Source: Sclerurus mexicanus (Eukaryota > Chordata > Aves > Passeriformes > Furnariidae). From it: 64,000 bases of DNA. Location of the stretch: positions 1,497,770-1,561,769 of the forward strand of contig VWZF01002410.1 of assembly GCA_013396755.1 (NCBI GenBank), written 5' to 3'. Below are positions 62,401 through 64,000 of the stretch, one piece after another. The position numbers were made by a program, and so were the translations under genes. How positions within the stretch are numbered: position 1 is the first letter of the stretch; each line of letters begins with the position of its first letter. The notes beneath the pieces were generated by a model. The model was not told the origin of the DNA and searched no databases. It was given only the letters and a program-made list of their open reading frames with translations.

Positions 62401-64000
62401 TTTTACAAAGGACATACTCACTTTTCCAAAACCATTTTCTAGCAGCTAATTTACATCAGGTGCCAGTCTTTCCCCACTACTTGTTAGCACAACTAATCCT
62501 GTATCTTCAGTAGTAGCAATTGAGGTCAGTGGCAAGTGTCAAATCTGAATTGATGTTGCTTAAGAAAGAAGGGGATTAGTACAGTTGTAAAGGATAAAAT
62601 CTGACACTTTTACTAATTCTTGCTTTCTTCTATTAGCATTAATTTTTCTGTAGTGCTTCATTGAGCTAGCTATAAGAAGGCCAAACCCAGCAAGCAGTAG
62701 TAGGCCTGGCAGGAGGTTAAACATCTGGCCCAGCAGAGAACAGAACAGTGGCCTCTCCTTGACTACTGTTGTTCAAGTCCCATTGGTGTCAATACTTGTG
62801 AGGTTACAAATATTCAGTTTGCATTTGTTACAGTTGTTCCAAATATGTTATGACACAAAATAATTTCTGCATTTTAACTTGTTCCACTTTTAATTTTTAC
62901 CTTTCCACCTTTGGAGAAACTGGACAAATTATAAGAGCTGCTATTGTAGGATTTCACTGATTTGTATTTTGGAATGGATCCATTACAGAGATCTAAGTTA
63001 TTTCCACTATTTTTCTTCCCATTTTTTTTTTCATTTTGTCTTTGGTTCTTGGGGTTTTTTTAAGAACAAACTATGTCAAATGGTTACAGCATACTGAAAT
63101 ATCAATAATTTCCTTTTCCAAAAGACTTGCAAACATACAACAAGCAGTTTTTATGAGCCAGTTTTCATAGACTGTTTGGAAGACTGGTCAGAACATTTAA
63201 AGAGGTAATCTGACTTCCAAGGTGAAAAAGTATAAATCATCTATTCCTTTATAGAGTCAAATAATTGGGGATGGCTACAACATGAATTTCAGAAATCAGA
63301 TAGCTTTGGTTTAGGTTATCTAACGAGAGGGAATCCACCACATATGTTAATAGTGTGAATTACTAACTTCCATTTTATTTTTAATGGGCTGTGATCAACA
63401 TTATTCTTTTTGCCTCTAAGTTATGCTATTTACCCATGTAATGTATGCAAAAAAACCAGAAGAAAACAGCAGGTACAAGTTCTCCTAACTCAAGGTGATT
63501 GGTTTGTATCAACTGATAGGAAAACCTGAAACATTACAAAAAGGGTTTGTCTAAAGCTATGTTGAGAAGATGGTATTATGCTGTGATTCACTGTTTAATT
63601 AAAGCCACTTCTTCAGAAGGAAAATTAAATTTAAAAAAAGAGAAAAAATGTGGTATGATTGATTAAATTAGAAGATAACAAAAGTGAGGGATTTTTCCAT
63701 TTTGACTGGAATAACAAAAAAATAGTGATGAACACGCATACTATATGTGTTAAAATTGCCTTCTATATTTAATGAGTTATGTTTCTCATCTATTCTGAAA
63801 TATTTGAATTGTAGAGTAATTTAATACTCTCCTACATGCACATGAATGCATAGGGCTTTGCTAGAATGAAAGTGCTTGCTAGGCTGTGGGTGTGACAGGA
63901 AGAGCAGTGTCTAAAAATGATCATATTAAAACTGCCCTGAGGGAAAGTAGTTTGAGCTCATTTTAAGCATCAGAGAAGACAGGAATGAAAGGACCAAATC

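Larger units (their letters stand above)
54560..64000. other. AT-rich non-coding stretch, no gene recognised
   Basis: A T run lies at 54603-54619, a further T run near 59611-59624, and short direct repeats are listed separately. Frames are up to 116 codons (minus strand 55075-55425) without recognised motifs. No CR1 or LTR signature was found in this part, making it the longest repeat-poor segment on the right side. Confidence 0.5.

Noticed and set aside
1..64000. CRISPR arrays, operons, bacterial mobile systems
   Set aside because: The window is vertebrate nuclear DNA; no spaced identical repeats or prokaryotic gene organisation are present.

Overview
This window looks like AT-rich, gene-poor DNA from a bird. 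The repeats show it: several CR1 LINE fragments with the typical avian 3' ends, and LTRs of avian endogenous retroviruses. There are no Alu-like SINEs and no mammalian L1. The order within birds is uncertain; the LTR families fit Neoaves, perhaps a passerine. No protein-coding exon, tRNA, rRNA or known small RNA could be recognised with confidence. Nearly all open frames in the six-frame translation are short chance frames, some starting at non-ATG codons, or frames running through repeats and assembly gaps. The window is best read as intergenic or long-intron sequence around one CpG-rich promoter-like island.

Layout. 1-18.4 kb: unique AT-rich DNA with a minus-strand CR1 tail (1.9-2.2 kb) and a plus-strand CR1 tail (15.2-15.3 kb). 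18.4-24.2 kb: a 59-codon Arg-rich ATG frame of doubtful reality, then a 1,683-bp block present twice on either side of a 184-bp N gap, probably an assembly overlap. That block carries most of a minus-strand ERV LTR (22837-24166 in its intact copy). The LTR contains a 136-bp insertion copied almost exactly from 18575-18710. 24.5-26.2 kb: CR1 pieces whose order does not match a single element. 32.2-32.6 kb: a plus-strand LTR-like element with TATA box and AATAAA. 43.8-45.83 kb: a CpG-rich island broken by a 525-bp gap, GT-rich and CTGTGT/CCTGTC simple repeats and a compact minus-strand LTR. At 45.80-45.96 kb the island gives way to an AT-rich block dense in homeodomain, TALE and POU-like sites. 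53.5-54.6 kb: a full plus-strand LTR of the same family as the 22.8-kb one. The remainder is unique AT-rich sequence.

How it may fit together. Hand counts on selected lines suggest that the plus strand left of the island has an A+C excess and the right side leans to G+T. In vertebrates such a switch is expected where transcription diverges from a shared promoter. I therefore suggest, as inference only, that the 44-45.8 kb island is a bidirectional promoter whose first exon(s) may lie in the gap, with long introns or intergenic DNA on both sides. I found no convincing evidence of an undescribed biological system. The leads most worth checking are the island with its AT-rich flank, the templated insertion in the LTR, and the duplicated block.
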